Source: Pseudomonas tohonis (GTDB lineage Bacteria > Pseudomonadota > Gammaproteobacteria > Pseudomonadales > Pseudomonadaceae). Taken from it: a stretch of 64,000 nt of DNA. The notes beneath the pieces are model-generated. The model made no database searches. It was not told where the DNA came from and saw nothing but the letters and a program-made list of their open reading frames with translations. The DNA lies in contig NZ_AP023189.1 in NCBI RefSeq assembly GCF_012767755.2, positions 1,054,001-1,118,000 of the forward strand, read 5' to 3'. Position numbers and translations under genes: made by a program. Shown piece after piece: positions 45,035-55,155 of the stretch (positions are counted from its first letter, which is position 1; each line of letters starts with the position of its first letter).

Positions 45035-45372
45035 ATGCCTTCCTTGGGATCGCGTAGTGGTCCAATCGCTTTTATCACGAAGGGTGGCACTTTGAAATCA
45101 CCGCAGATAGGTTGAGATCCAATTGCTATTCCGGCTCTAGCATTTGACTTAGCGTCGGGATCTTGCTGGCGCTGCTTAGCGTTCATCATTGATGGCGTCT
45201 GGTCAATTTGACGTAGTTAAGGCGCTTTCAGCAAGTTCCGCTTCTGGCCGCTCTCTGCCGGCCGTGACAGGAAGATGCGGGAAAAAAGCAGACATTATGC
45301 TTTTCATAGAGCATCTTCAGGCATCTGATAGGATCAACCAAATACCTACAATAATACTGGTCGTTTAACTTC
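45035..45372. other. Gene-free region with dispersed repeat
   Basis: 338 bp without a supported gene. It contains the promoter of the beta-family gene, a copy of the GGCCG..CTGCCGG repeat at 45236-45280, and the promoter of the two-component operon. The repeat copy mirrors one at 41195-41240, on the other side of the five-gene locus. Confidence 0.5.
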
Positions 45373-46077
45373 ATGAACGCGATGCACAGTTCTGACAATG
45401 TCACTTTTTCGGCACCTCCTATCAGCGTGGCAATTGCCGACGATAGCTACCTTATTCGCGAGGGCTTGTCGCAGATTCTTGCCCAGTCTCCAAGAGTTCG
45501 TGTAGTCGGGCTTTATGCTGACCCAACCGCGCTGCTTGCAGCGGTAGAAGCAAATCCACCACAGGTTGTCATGACAGACATCCGCATGCCGCCTACGCAA
45601 ACGGATGAGGGCATGCGAGTAGCAGAACATCTGCGCCAGAGCCATCCGGATATAGGCGTAATCGTGCTGAGCCAACATGGCAGCTCACAGTATGCAACCG
45701 AGCTACTGGAGAAAGGGGCATCTGGGCGTGGATACCTGTTAAAGGATCGTATTCACGACCTCGATCATCTGGTGTCTACCATTCATGCGGTTGCAACTGG
45801 TGAGTGTCGAATTGATACGCAACTAATTGAATCCCTGCTGTCGCGCAAGCACCAGCGCTCCCCCTTAGAAGAGCTAACACCACGCCAGCGGGAAATCATG
45901 GCCGACCTTGCGACAGGTAAGAGCAACCTTGCCATTGCGCGCGACAGGGGAGTAACCCAGCGGGCGGTGGAAAAACATATAAGCGAGATTTTCGGCCGCC
46001 TTGGCTTGGCCAACGACGAAAGCATCAGCCGCCGGGTACAAGCGACGCTGCTTTATTTATCACGTAACGGCCAATGA
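45373..46077 (+). CDS. LuxR/NarL-type response regulator of actinobacterial style
   Basis: A 234-residue regulator. Receiver: VAIADDSYLIREGLSQIL, phosphoacceptor in PPQVVMTDIRMPPTQTDEGMRVAEHLR, switch region GVIVLSQHGSSQYATELLEKGASGRGYLLKDRI. LuxR HTH: EELTPRQREIMADLATGKSNLAIARDRGVTQRAVEKHISEIFGRLGL. The TDIRMPPTxTDEG and GRGYLLKDRI strings are, from memory, characteristic of actinobacterial NarL-type regulators. The stop overlaps the kinase start (ATGA). Confidence 0.93.
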   Translation: MNAMHSSDNVTFSAPPISVAIADDSYLIREGLSQILAQSPRVRVVGLYADPTALLAAVEANPPQVVMTDIRMPPTQTDEGMRVAEHLRQSHPDIGVIVLSQHGSSQYATELLEKGASGRGYLLKDRIHDLDHLVSTIHAVATGECRIDTQLIESLLSRKHQRSPLEELTPRQREIMADLATGKSNLAIARDRGVTQRAVEKHISEIFGRLGLANDESISRRVQATLLYLSRNGQ

Positions 46078-47879
46078 AAAGCCTAAAACCCTGGCTCGCT
46101 ATCCTCGGTGGAGGCACGGTAACCATAGTTACCGGGATCATGGCGACAGGCGCGGGCTCGACACGAATAATCGACGCCTTGATGGCCGGCGTTGGCGTGA
46201 TGTTGGTTTCCGGCGTGGCGATGACCGTGCGCGCCCGCTACCCACAACGCCCGCTCTGGATATTGCTCGGAATGCTCGCTGTAGCTTACGCGCTTCATCC
46301 CCTAATTTATTCGACCAATGATCTGCTCTATACGATTGGCAGAACCGTTCGCCCCTGTGCTGAAGCGCTGCTGGTGTGGGTGGTGCTGACCTTCCCGACT
46401 GGGCGCATCACCGACCGACGTGAGGGTATGCTGATTGGCGCAGCTATCGCTGCTATTGCCTTGCTATGGCTACCCAGCGTGATGCTGACTCCGCACGTGC
46501 CGCGCTTCGGCCCACTGCCCTCCTGCACTGACGTGTGCCAGGACAATTTACTGTTTATTGCCGACCACCCTACCTGGTCCAACCTCCTGCTGAATGCCTT
46601 TCGCATCGTCAACACAGGCATCCTGATCGCGACCAGCCTGTACTTGCTACAGCGACTGCGACAGGCCTCCACACTGATGCGTCGCTCGCTCGCCCCCGTA
46701 CTACTCGCCTCTGTCGCCCGCACGCTATGCATGGCGTTTTTCCTGACAACCGGGACTGGCTTGTTGTTGCTTACCTTTACCTTCTGGGCCGTTCCGTTAG
46801 CTATTGCCTTGGGCTTGCTGCGCAGCCGGCTCTACACCGCCCAAGCGCTACATCGGTTAGTGACCGGATTAAGGCGCCGGCCGAACCTGCAAGGCCTGAA
46901 AACCATGATGGCGAATGCTCTGGATGACCCATCACTGGAGCTAGGTATTTGGGAGCCAAACACTGGGCGCTGGATTAACTCATCCCAACAAGTCGTGCCG
47001 TTACCCGAACCAAGTGCCAAGGAGCAAGCCGTACGCGTACTGCATGACCTCAATGACCAACCTAGCGCAATCCTGATTCATAACCGCGCCTTGTTGGAAG
47101 AGCCGATGTTGCTGGAGGCAGTTGTTAGCTCGATCCATAACGCCATCGTCAATTGGCAATTCGAATCTGCCTTGGCCGGTGCCCATGCCCATTCTGAAAC
47201 TGTCGCGGAAGAGGAGCGCCGCCGGCTTGAACAAGACCTACACGATGGTGCACAGCAACGCTTACTCGCGCTGCGTATGAAGATCAGCGTGACCAGACGC
47301 CTGGTCGATAGCGATCCGAGCCGAGCGGATGCACTGCTAGTGGAAATGGCAACGGACATTGATGCCGCCATCACCGAACTGCGTACGCTGGCACATGGCC
47401 TTACTCCGCCACTACTGGCTGAGCGAGGACTGGCAGCAGCCTTGGGAGAGGCCGCCAATAATGCGGGCTTGCCAGTAGTCACGGACTTTCAAGCACCGAG
47501 ACGCGAAAGCCCGCTCGCCGAACGAGCAATTTACTTCTGCTGTGTCGAAGCCCTACAGAACGCAGCTAAACATGCAGGAGCAGGGGCAACGGCGAAAGTT
47601 ACATTGCGCCAAGAACGGGATGGGATTTCGTTCGCTGTGGTGGACAGCGGCTGCAGCAACAGGCACCCGCTGAATCTCAATGAAGGCCAAGGGATCGCCA
47701 GCATGCGCTCGCGCATGCTGGCGATAGGAGGAGAGCTCGAAATCAGCATCTCCTCAACAGGTGGTTTGAGCGTCGTCGGGCGAATCCCCTGCGCGAAGGA
47801 CAATGTCCAGGGGATGGCGAAAAATAGCGCGCTACAGCTGCTTCCGAAGCACCATAAGCGAGCCTCTAACATGTCCTAA
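46074..47879 (+). CDS. HisKA_3-type membrane sensor histidine kinase
   Basis: A 601-residue kinase with about seven N-terminal membrane helices (e.g. PWLAILGGGTVTIVTGIMATG, GMLIGAAIAAIALLWLPSVML, LLLLTFTFWAVPLAIALGLL), a linker domain (DDPSLELGIWEPNTGRW), and HisKA_3 with the phosphoacceptor in RRRLEQDLHDGAQQRLLALR. The HATPase has VEALQNAAKHAGA and a short LNLNEGQGIASMRSRMLAIGG. The architecture is that of LiaS/DesK-like kinases, uncommon with this many helices in Pseudomonas. It is convergent with the RND gene. Confidence 0.93.
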   Translation: MKSLKPWLAILGGGTVTIVTGIMATGAGSTRIIDALMAGVGVMLVSGVAMTVRARYPQRPLWILLGMLAVAYALHPLIYSTNDLLYTIGRTVRPCAEALLVWVVLTFPTGRITDRREGMLIGAAIAAIALLWLPSVMLTPHVPRFGPLPSCTDVCQDNLLFIADHPTWSNLLLNAFRIVNTGILIATSLYLLQRLRQASTLMRRSLAPVLLASVARTLCMAFFLTTGTGLLLLTFTFWAVPLAIALGLLRSRLYTAQALHRLVTGLRRRPNLQGLKTMMANALDDPSLELGIWEPNTGRWINSSQQVVPLPEPSAKEQAVRVLHDLNDQPSAILIHNRALLEEPMLLEAVVSSIHNAIVNWQFESALAGAHAHSETVAEEERRRLEQDLHDGAQQRLLALRMKISVTRRLVDSDPSRADALLVEMATDIDAAITELRTLAHGLTPPLLAERGLAAALGEAANNAGLPVVTDFQAPRRESPLAERAIYFCCVEALQNAAKHAGAGATAKVTLRQERDGISFAVVDSGCSNRHPLNLNEGQGIASMRSRMLAIGGELEISISSTGGLSVVGRIPCAKDNVQGMAKNSALQLLPKHHKRASNMS

Positions 47880-47897
47880 AGCTAGAGGCTTTCAGTT

Positions 47898-50264
47898 TCA
47901 GCGAGTTTCTTTATTGCACATCAGCATCGAGGCGATGGCCGGCAACAAAACCAGTGCACCTACCATGTTCCAGATGAAGAGCAACACCAGCAGCAGGCCC
48001 ATGTCGGCCTGGAACTTCAGTGCCGAGAACGACCAGGTGGCTACACCCATGGCCAGAGTGATGCCAGTGAAGGCCACCGAGGTGCCGGTAGTTTTCAACG
48101 CTTCAAAGAACGCCGCACGGAATTTCAGGCCCTGGTGCAGAAAGCCTTCCATGCGACTGTACAGGTAGATGCCATAGTCGACACCGATGCCGACGCCGAG
48201 GGCAATCACCGGTAGCGTGGCGATCTTCACTCCCAGGCCCATCTGCGCCATCACCGCTTCGCACAGCACGGTTGACAGGTACAGCGGCGCCATCAAGGCG
48301 ATGGTCACTTTGATCGAATTAAACTCCCACCAGACCACTAGCGAGATGATCACAAACACCAGGAGCAGCATCAGCTTCTCGGACTGCTCGATGACGATGT
48401 TAGTCGCCGCCTCAATGCCGGCATTACCTGCCGCCTGGAGGATCTCGAAGTCTCCTGTGTCGTACTGCTTGCTGAAGGCCTCGACCGCGCTGACCACCCG
48501 GGTCAGCGTCTCGGCCTTGTGGTCACTCAGATACAGGCTGATTGGCGCCACGCTGCAGTTGGGGTCGACGAACTCGGCAGCGACACCTGAGCGGGCATTG
48601 TTCATCACGAACTGATCGCGCGACAGTTCGGCCCACTTCGGGTTGCCCTCATTGCGCGCAAGGATGTTGAAGCGCATGGTGCGATAGAGCGACTGCACCG
48701 ATTCCACACCTTTGACTTCACGCATGCTCTGTTCGAACTGGTTGGCCAGGTCGGCAGCGGCGAAGCGTGCGCACTGTTCAGCCGGTGTCTTGAACATCAC
48801 TACATAAACATCAGTGCTGGTGCTGTAGTGCTTGAGCAAGTAAGCGTTGTCCTGGTTGTAGCGCGCTTCCGGACGGAACTCCGGTGCGCCCTTGTCCAGG
48901 TCTCCAATTTTCAGATCTTGACGGGCGTAGTAGCCGACGCCGAGCAGCATCACGCTGAGGGCGATCAGCGGCAGCGCCACGCGCGGTTCGACCACGGCCG
49001 ACAGGCGGCGGAAGATAGGCCAGGACGAATTGGCTCGCTTTTCCTGCTCACGCAAGCCGCGCGGACTGATGCCGGCGTAGGACATCAGCACCGGCAGCAG
49101 GAACATCTTGGTAAAAATGGCGACGAACACGCCAATGCTGGCGGTGATTGCCAGCTGCTGGATCACACCAATGTCGATCACCAACAAGGTGATAAACCCC
49201 ACCGCATCGGCCAGCAGCGCCGTGGTGCCAGGAATGAATAGGGCGCGGAAGGTGTGTTGCGCGGCAACCAGCGGCGTGGCGCCATGCCCCATCGCGCTCA
49301 TCATCAGGTTAATGTTCTGCACCGCGTGGCTGATGCCTATGGCGAAGATCAGGAACGGCACCAAGATCGAGTATGGGTCCAGACCGAAACCGAAAAGGTG
49401 CAACAGGCCAAGCTGACAAGCCACGGTGAGCAGGCAAGTCACCACGGTTACTGCGGTACTGCGCCAGCAGCGGCAATAGAGATAGAGCATCAGGCTAATC
49501 AGGCCGACTGTGATAGCGAAGAACAGCGCGATGTCGGTGGCAGCGGCCAGCAGATCACCGATGATCTGGGCGAAGCCGATCACGCGGATATTCACGCCCT
49601 GTACACCGAAATGCTCGCGCACCTGCTTTTCCAGCGCTTGGGTAAAGGCACCGTAGTCCAGCGGCTCGCCGGTCTCTGGGTTCATCTCCAGCAGTGGCAC
49701 CCGGATCACCGCCGACTTGAAGTCGTTGGCGACGAAGCTGCCGAGCATGTTGGCGCGCTGGATGTTCTGCCGCACCTGTGCCAACGCCTCTGGGCTCCCG
49801 TCGTAGGTGTCGGGAATCACCCGGCCGGCGCGCAAGCCTTCGGTGGTGACTTCAGCCCAGAGCGCGTTAGGGGTCCACAGCGATTTCAAATTGCCGCGAT
49901 CGACGCCAGGGATGTAGAAAATCCTATCGTTGACCTCGCGCAGAGTCTCAAGGAACTCCTTGCTGACAATGTCGCCCTTGGGGTTTTCCACCACCACGCG
50001 CAGCACGTTACTCTGCGGCCGGAGCACGCTCTCAAACTGCAGGTAGTTCTGGATAAACGGGTGGCCGGTCGGGATCATCCGGCTGAAGCTGGCGTCTGGG
50101 CGCAAGCCCAGGGCCTGGTAGCCGAGCAACAGCGAAAGGACCAAGAAGAACAGAAGCACCACCACGCGATTGCGAAACAGTGCACGTTCGGTGAAACCAA
50201 CCAGCCGCTGCAAAGCGCTGGTCTCAAGTTGCGGGCTAGACCCGTCGTTCAGTTTGGCATTCAT
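47898..50264 (-). CDS. RND-superfamily (MMPL-type) transporter
   Basis: A 788-residue inner-membrane protein with two repeats of one plus five helices and two large periplasmic loops. Helix 1 is VVVLLFFLVLSLLLGYQALGL; the conserved GIGVDYGIYLYSRMEG and FAIGISHAVQNINLMMSAMG signatures follow helices in each half. It lacks the sequence length of HAE1 pumps, fitting the MMPL/hopanoid-type group. It probably moves a hydrophobic molecule across or within the envelope together with the next three gene products. The start overlaps the YCF48 gene stop by 4 bp. Confidence 0.92.
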   Translation of the reverse strand: MNAKLNDGSSPQLETSALQRLVGFTERALFRNRVVVLLFFLVLSLLLGYQALGLRPDASFSRMIPTGHPFIQNYLQFESVLRPQSNVLRVVVENPKGDIVSKEFLETLREVNDRIFYIPGVDRGNLKSLWTPNALWAEVTTEGLRAGRVIPDTYDGSPEALAQVRQNIQRANMLGSFVANDFKSAVIRVPLLEMNPETGEPLDYGAFTQALEKQVREHFGVQGVNIRVIGFAQIIGDLLAAATDIALFFAITVGLISLMLYLYCRCWRSTAVTVVTCLLTVACQLGLLHLFGFGLDPYSILVPFLIFAIGISHAVQNINLMMSAMGHGATPLVAAQHTFRALFIPGTTALLADAVGFITLLVIDIGVIQQLAITASIGVFVAIFTKMFLLPVLMSYAGISPRGLREQEKRANSSWPIFRRLSAVVEPRVALPLIALSVMLLGVGYYARQDLKIGDLDKGAPEFRPEARYNQDNAYLLKHYSTSTDVYVVMFKTPAEQCARFAAADLANQFEQSMREVKGVESVQSLYRTMRFNILARNEGNPKWAELSRDQFVMNNARSGVAAEFVDPNCSVAPISLYLSDHKAETLTRVVSAVEAFSKQYDTGDFEILQAAGNAGIEAATNIVIEQSEKLMLLLVFVIISLVVWWEFNSIKVTIALMAPLYLSTVLCEAVMAQMGLGVKIATLPVIALGVGIGVDYGIYLYSRMEGFLHQGLKFRAAFFEALKTTGTSVAFTGITLAMGVATWSFSALKFQADMGLLLVLLFIWNMVGALVLLPAIASMLMCNKETR

Positions 50265-51397
50265 TGCAGCTGCTCCTTGAGCTCTGCCAAGGGCATGGTG
50301 ATGAGGCCGGCGCTACCAATCAGCGCCAGTTGCTCGGCAGACACTTGCGCCACGCCGAGCCAAGGCGCCTTAGCGGCCGCCTGCCAAACTTTGAACTGCT
50401 GGCCATCGGTGCTGTACAGCACCACGCCACCTTGCCCGGTCAGCAGCAAGCTGCCGTCCGCCAGTTGTGCGGCGCCGTACAGACCCGCGCGCACCGGCAG
50501 CGGGATGACCTGCCAGCTCAGGCCCTGATCCTGGCTGGCCAGCAAGGTACCGCCGAAGCCCAAGGCCAGTAGGCGGCCATCGCTCAGCTGCTGCAGTTTG
50601 TACAGCGAGGCCGGGCTCATTGGCGTGATCACTGTCCAGTGCTGGCCGTCATCACTAGAGCGGTACAGACGCCCGCCTTCGCCGGCGACCACTAGACTGC
50701 CGTCGCGCAGACCGAGGACCGCATTGAAGTGCAAACGCTCGGGGTTTTCCAGGGTCGAGACAAATTCCCAGCTTTTCCCGCCATCGCGGGTATGCACAAG
50801 GATCCCATAGGCACCAACCGCCCAGCCTTGCTGCGCATCGCGGAACCACACATCCAGCAGCGGGCGTGCCGGGCCTGACTCGATACCGGCTTTAGCATCA
50901 TCGAAGGCGAAGATGACATTCTCCAACTCGGTATGCAGCGCCTCGTCGTCTGGCGCCGCCGCACTGGCTAATTCCAAACGCGCCATCTCGGCCTCGGCCC
51001 ACTTCAACATCAAAGCGCTTATGGCACTGCCGTCGAGTTGCTTGCTCCAGGTCTTGCCGCCATCGGTGCTATGCAGGACCACACCGTCATGGCCGACGGC
51101 CCAGCCGTTGTTGGCATCGGGGAAATGCACCGAGGTCAGCAGAACATCGACCGGCACTTGTGCCTGCTGGATCTCGCCGGAGGGCGAGCGCAACAGCACG
51201 TGGCCGCTGCCCCCCACCGTCACCAGATAATCGCCGACCAACTGCCCATCGGTGAGGGGCGACTCGCTGGCTAAGGGGGAAATTCGGGCGGCGCGCTCAA
51301 GGCGATCGACCAGTGGCGCGGCGCTGAGCGGCAAGGCCGCCAGGCCGACAGACAACAGGCAGAGCAACCTCAGCGCTGGTTGGTTGTATTTTTTCAT
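50261..51397 (-). CDS. YCF48/BNR-repeat periplasmic protein
   Basis: A 378-residue protein with signal peptide MKKYNQPALRLLCLLSVGLAALPLSA and YCF48-like beta-propeller repeats: NNGWAVGHDGVVLHSTDGGKTWSK, QQGWAVGAYGILVHTRDGGKSWEF, GSLVVAGEGGRLYRSSDDGQHW, LLALGFGGTLLASQDQGLSW and LLLTGQGGVVLYSTDGQQFKVW. It likely scaffolds the RND transporter with its partners in the periplasm. That assignment follows from the recurrent gene set, not from a motif. Confidence 0.9.
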   Translation of the reverse strand: MKKYNQPALRLLCLLSVGLAALPLSAAPLVDRLERAARISPLASESPLTDGQLVGDYLVTVGGSGHVLLRSPSGEIQQAQVPVDVLLTSVHFPDANNGWAVGHDGVVLHSTDGGKTWSKQLDGSAISALMLKWAEAEMARLELASAAAPDDEALHTELENVIFAFDDAKAGIESGPARPLLDVWFRDAQQGWAVGAYGILVHTRDGGKSWEFVSTLENPERLHFNAVLGLRDGSLVVAGEGGRLYRSSDDGQHWTVITPMSPASLYKLQQLSDGRLLALGFGGTLLASQDQGLSWQVIPLPVRAGLYGAAQLADGSLLLTGQGGVVLYSTDGQQFKVWQAAAKAPWLGVAQVSAEQLALIGSAGLITMPLAELKEQLQ

Positions 51398-51474
51398 GGC
51401 CAGCGTCTCAGAAAGTAAAAAAGGGGGAAAGCGCTAACCGCTTTCCACCCAAAGACCACGGAGTAAACAGTTAA

Positions 51475-52818
51475 TCAGCGGCCGCTGCGACGCAGAGCCG
51501 AGGGACTAAAATCTTTCAAGTTCGCCGGAACGTTGAACTTGATTGGGATCTCCTGGTTCTGCAGGTTAACCACTAGGTAACGGCGTGCCTGCAGGTCGTA
51601 GGAAACCTCACTTATATGAAAACTGGACAAAATGTCGTAGCGCTGCAACGCGTGGGCCTCATGAAAGCGCCAAAGTTCGCCACGACTGTCATAAATGTCC
51701 GAGGCCAGGATGCTCCAGCTGTCCTCGTCGAGATAGAAGACCCGCTTGGCGTAGATATGCCGCTCACCCGGCTTCAGCGTGGCCTCGACCACCCAGACGC
51801 GATGTGGCTCGTAGCGCAGTAGGTCCTGGTTGAAGTGGTTGGGCTGAATGATCTGCTCGTACTTCAGCGAAGTATCGGCCAGCTTGTAAGTGTTGTAAGG
51901 CACAAGCATTTCTTTTTTGCCTACCAGCTTCCAGTCGTACTTGTCGGGCGCGCCGTTGTACATGTCAGCTGAGTCGTTGGTACGCAAGCCATCGGAGGCA
52001 CCTGGCGGCGTGTCATAAGAGAACTCGGGCGCGCGCAGCACGCGCCGCTGCCCTGGGTTGTACTGCCAGGCCAGCCGGGACTCCTTGGTTTGGTCGAGTG
52101 GCTCATGCACCAGAGTCTGGCTGCCGGCGATACTTTCTGGGGAGGTAACGCTATTCCAGAAATAGTACAGCCGGTTCGGCTCCGGGTTGGTCATGCTTGA
52201 GGCCATGGCAAATTTTCGCATTCGGCGCACCGGAGTAAATGAGCCGTTGGCCTGCACCACCATTTCAGTCGGGTAATCGAGAAAGCCACCGGTACGATAG
52301 CGCGTCAGGTGGTTCCACATGGCCTCCAGACCCGACTTGGGAATAGGAAAAGGCACCGAGGTTTTCTGATAGTTGACCATGCTATCGCCGTTAAGCTCGA
52401 GCTTAGCGGCCTCTTCGCGGATCAGCTCGTACTCGTGCTGGGGCAGCGCAGCAGTGCGATGACTCGGATAGACGTTCAGCTTGTAGCTGGGAAACTTCGC
52501 CAGCAGCGCCTTGTACCCTGGCATCAACCGGTCGGCATATTGCGCCATGTTGGCCGCTGTAACGGTGTACAACGGTTGTTCATTCGCGAAGGGATCGATA
52601 TAACCCTTGGCCGCACTGTAACCGGCCGGCGGCTGGGTAAGGCCACCGCTCCAGGCAGGAATGCTGCCGTCGGCATTGCCCGCTTGCTCGGCGCCGGTGG
52701 GCGTCAGGTCTTGGCCCAAGCGGGCAATTTCACTGGCATCCAGCTTGGCCAGGGCCGTTGCACTGGTTAGGCTGAGAAGGGTGCCGAGAATGGCAGCGGA
52801 GAGAAGATTCTTGTTCAT
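51475..52818 (-). CDS. DUF1329 periplasmic (LolA/LolB-like fold) protein
   Basis: A 447-residue protein with signal peptide MNKNLLSAAILGTLLSLTSATALA. Typical DUF1329 strings are EIARLGQDLTPTGAEQAGNADGSIPAWSGGL, PDKYDWKLVGKKEMLVPYNTYKL, LRYEPHRVWVVEATLKPGERHIYAKRVFYLDEDSWSI and a C-terminal DLQARRYLVVNL. It almost always sits beside DUF1302, as here. The fold suggests carriage of a lipid-like cargo. Confidence 0.92.
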   Translation of the reverse strand: MNKNLLSAAILGTLLSLTSATALAKLDASEIARLGQDLTPTGAEQAGNADGSIPAWSGGLTQPPAGYSAAKGYIDPFANEQPLYTVTAANMAQYADRLMPGYKALLAKFPSYKLNVYPSHRTAALPQHEYELIREEAAKLELNGDSMVNYQKTSVPFPIPKSGLEAMWNHLTRYRTGGFLDYPTEMVVQANGSFTPVRRMRKFAMASSMTNPEPNRLYYFWNSVTSPESIAGSQTLVHEPLDQTKESRLAWQYNPGQRRVLRAPEFSYDTPPGASDGLRTNDSADMYNGAPDKYDWKLVGKKEMLVPYNTYKLADTSLKYEQIIQPNHFNQDLLRYEPHRVWVVEATLKPGERHIYAKRVFYLDEDSWSILASDIYDSRGELWRFHEAHALQRYDILSSFHISEVSYDLQARRYLVVNLQNQEIPIKFNVPANLKDFSPSALRRSGR

Positions 52819-52833
52819 TGGATTACCTCGAGA

Positions 52834-54714
52834 TCAGAAGCCCATGCGCAGGTTGAACGCGACGAAATCACGGTCGGTCACTACGAGCGGCGTATTACCG
52901 GTACCAGACCAGGACAGTTCGGCCGAATAGTTTTGCTTGTAGCTAGCCCTTACCCCCAGCGAACCCAGCAGTCGGTCTTCGACGAAGTTACCGTCGTGGG
53001 ACCAGCCCTTTACGTCCTGACCGAAGGTCATAAATGGCGATACGTTGACCCCGGCCAGCAAACCCGAATAATTCAACTGGGCACGCAGGCGATAGCCCCA
53101 GGAAAGGTCCGTGACAAAGCCGTCACGGCTACAACCGATTTTTTTGTAACTTTGCTCTGGCACCCCAGCGTTGCAGCCTGGCGAACCAATCCCCTGGCCA
53201 TCAGCCATGTTGCTGCCGTATGCCTCGGTTTTCCCGTAACGACGCTCACTCAGCGCCGGCAAGTCATGCATGTACTTCATCGCGACCTCACCGGTTACAT
53301 CAAGACCATCCGCGCCCAACACTCGGGGGAAGCTCTTAATAAACCCAAGTGACAGCTGCGACACCTCCAGGCGGTCATAACCATTGATCAGCGAGCCGGG
53401 GGCGGCAGCCTTCATCTCCCCTGCCAGCGGTGCACCGGGAATGAGTAGATTGGGATTGCCGAAGGTGCTCGGGATGGTGTCGCCGAGGGAAAGCCCCACG
53501 GGCTGATTCGGACGGTAGCTGTACTCGCCGAACACTGAGGCACCCAGGAGGCTGGTGGAAAAACTAAGACCGAAGATGCGGACGTCCTCGGGGAAGGCCA
53601 TGAAATACTTGGCGTTGGTGGCCTCCTGACCTGCGATCCAGCCCGCTCCAACCGCAGGGCGCAAGTCGGTGCGCGCGCGGTTCTGCGGGGTGCGCGAATG
53701 GATATTCATGGCATAGGCGCCGAACTCGGTGCTTATGCTGTCGGCGAAATAGCGCATGGCCATACCAAACTGACCGCTGTCAGATGGCTCGTCGTCCTCC
53801 AGCCGATGCACATAGAGGCCCTTGGCATAACCAGCCTCATCATTAGGGTTGGCAGCAATACCGCCCCTGGCCAAGCCGAAACATCCATCCTGGATCAAGT
53901 CGTTGCTAGCAAAGTAGGTACCGCAACCTTCCAGAACGGTCTCACGCCATTGCAACTGGTAAAACACCTCAAGGTTGAGGCTGTCGGTGATACCGAAGTT
54001 GGCGAAGAGCAGTGGCACCGGGAGTAGAGCTTCCTTCAACTGAGAGCCCGGGCGGCGTAACGCGGCAAGATCCACTGGGTTGATCGAGTTGAGGCCATTC
54101 TGGAAGAACAACCCCTCGCCCCAGTTAATTACCTGATTACCGCCGCGTAAGTGCAACGGTCGCTCGCCGACTTCGAAGTCACCAAATACATAGGCATCCA
54201 GCAAGGCAACGCCTTGGAACTTGGCCAGATCGTCGAAGCCGCTATCGTTGAGCTTGGCACCCACCTGGTAACCATTGGCTGAATGGCCATGGTCGACCTC
54301 ACGGTTGTTCAAGGTGTAGTCGTACCAGGCCTTACCGCGCAGAAAGACCCCATAATTACGCCAGTTCAACTCGGTTTCCGCCAATAGGGTGATCGGTGAA
54401 GACACCAAATTGCGCTTACGAAAATTCAGGCGGCCGTCATCACCGTTACGCGCACCTGAAGGGTTGAACTCACCAGCCGAGCCGTAGCCGATATGATCAG
54501 CATTACCCTGAAAAATCAGGTTTGAATCGGGTTTCTCAGCATTCCAGATTCCACCCACACTGATGCTACCGTTGGCGCGCCCCGTGATTTCACCTAATGC
54601 AAACTCACCCGCCTGAGCCTGCAGTGAAATCATGAGCGCTAGCGGGGTTATGCAAGCTGTCATCTTCAACAACAACGGATTAATCAGGCCGGACTCACTT
54701 CTTTCAAATCTCAC
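52834..54714 (-). CDS. DUF1302 outer-membrane protein
   Basis: A 626-residue predicted beta-barrel with signal peptide ending SLQAQAG. Motifs: LNFRKRNLVSSPITLLAETELNWRNYGVFLRGKAWYDY, LLDAYVFGDFEVGERPLHLRGGNQVINWGEGLFFQNGLNSINPVD (the family core), and a terminal aromatic residue (FNLRMGF) typical of outer-membrane proteins. It lies 15 bp upstream of DUF1329, so it is the first gene of the DUF1302-DUF1329-YCF48-RND operon. Confidence 0.92.
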   Translation of the reverse strand: MRFERSESGLINPLLLKMTACITPLALMISLQAQAGEFALGEITGRANGSISVGGIWNAEKPDSNLIFQGNADHIGYGSAGEFNPSGARNGDDGRLNFRKRNLVSSPITLLAETELNWRNYGVFLRGKAWYDYTLNNREVDHGHSANGYQVGAKLNDSGFDDLAKFQGVALLDAYVFGDFEVGERPLHLRGGNQVINWGEGLFFQNGLNSINPVDLAALRRPGSQLKEALLPVPLLFANFGITDSLNLEVFYQLQWRETVLEGCGTYFASNDLIQDGCFGLARGGIAANPNDEAGYAKGLYVHRLEDDEPSDSGQFGMAMRYFADSISTEFGAYAMNIHSRTPQNRARTDLRPAVGAGWIAGQEATNAKYFMAFPEDVRIFGLSFSTSLLGASVFGEYSYRPNQPVGLSLGDTIPSTFGNPNLLIPGAPLAGEMKAAAPGSLINGYDRLEVSQLSLGFIKSFPRVLGADGLDVTGEVAMKYMHDLPALSERRYGKTEAYGSNMADGQGIGSPGCNAGVPEQSYKKIGCSRDGFVTDLSWGYRLRAQLNYSGLLAGVNVSPFMTFGQDVKGWSHDGNFVEDRLLGSLGVRASYKQNYSAELSWSGTGNTPLVVTDRDFVAFNLRMGF

Positions 54715-55155
54715 GAAACAGCCTCCTATTTTTATTATATTTACTTCTATTTAATCGGCGATTATGGATATCGCACCAGATTAATTTGCTGCTTATAAAA
54801 ACACGAATCAAACATATCTCTAGCGGCTGCCAATAGCATTATTACCAGCGAGCGCCAAATGCGTCATTTGAACACTTACCTGAAATAGCCATCACTAACC
54901 CCACAAGGTCTCACCGAAAATCCAGACACCATTAGAGCTATGTGACGAATTAAGTAATCGACAACTACCAACAGCTTTTTCATTTCAAATTAAAAATCTT
55001 TACGCGTAAAAAACAGCAATAAAAAACAAGCAACTTGAAAGCTTTAATTATCCACGAAAAAATTAAATTAATCGCCAGCCAGCCTAATCGCGACAGGGCT
55101 CTGGAAACATCAGGAACCCCGCCGACGACCAAGAAGCTATATTGTTTTAAGCCAC
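54715..55155. other. AT-rich gene-free region
   Basis: 441 bp, conspicuously AT-rich against all neighbours. It holds the promoter of the DUF1302 operon and lies past the 3' end of the split secreted-protein gene. No coding frame is convincing and no specific operator was recognised. Confidence 0.5.
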
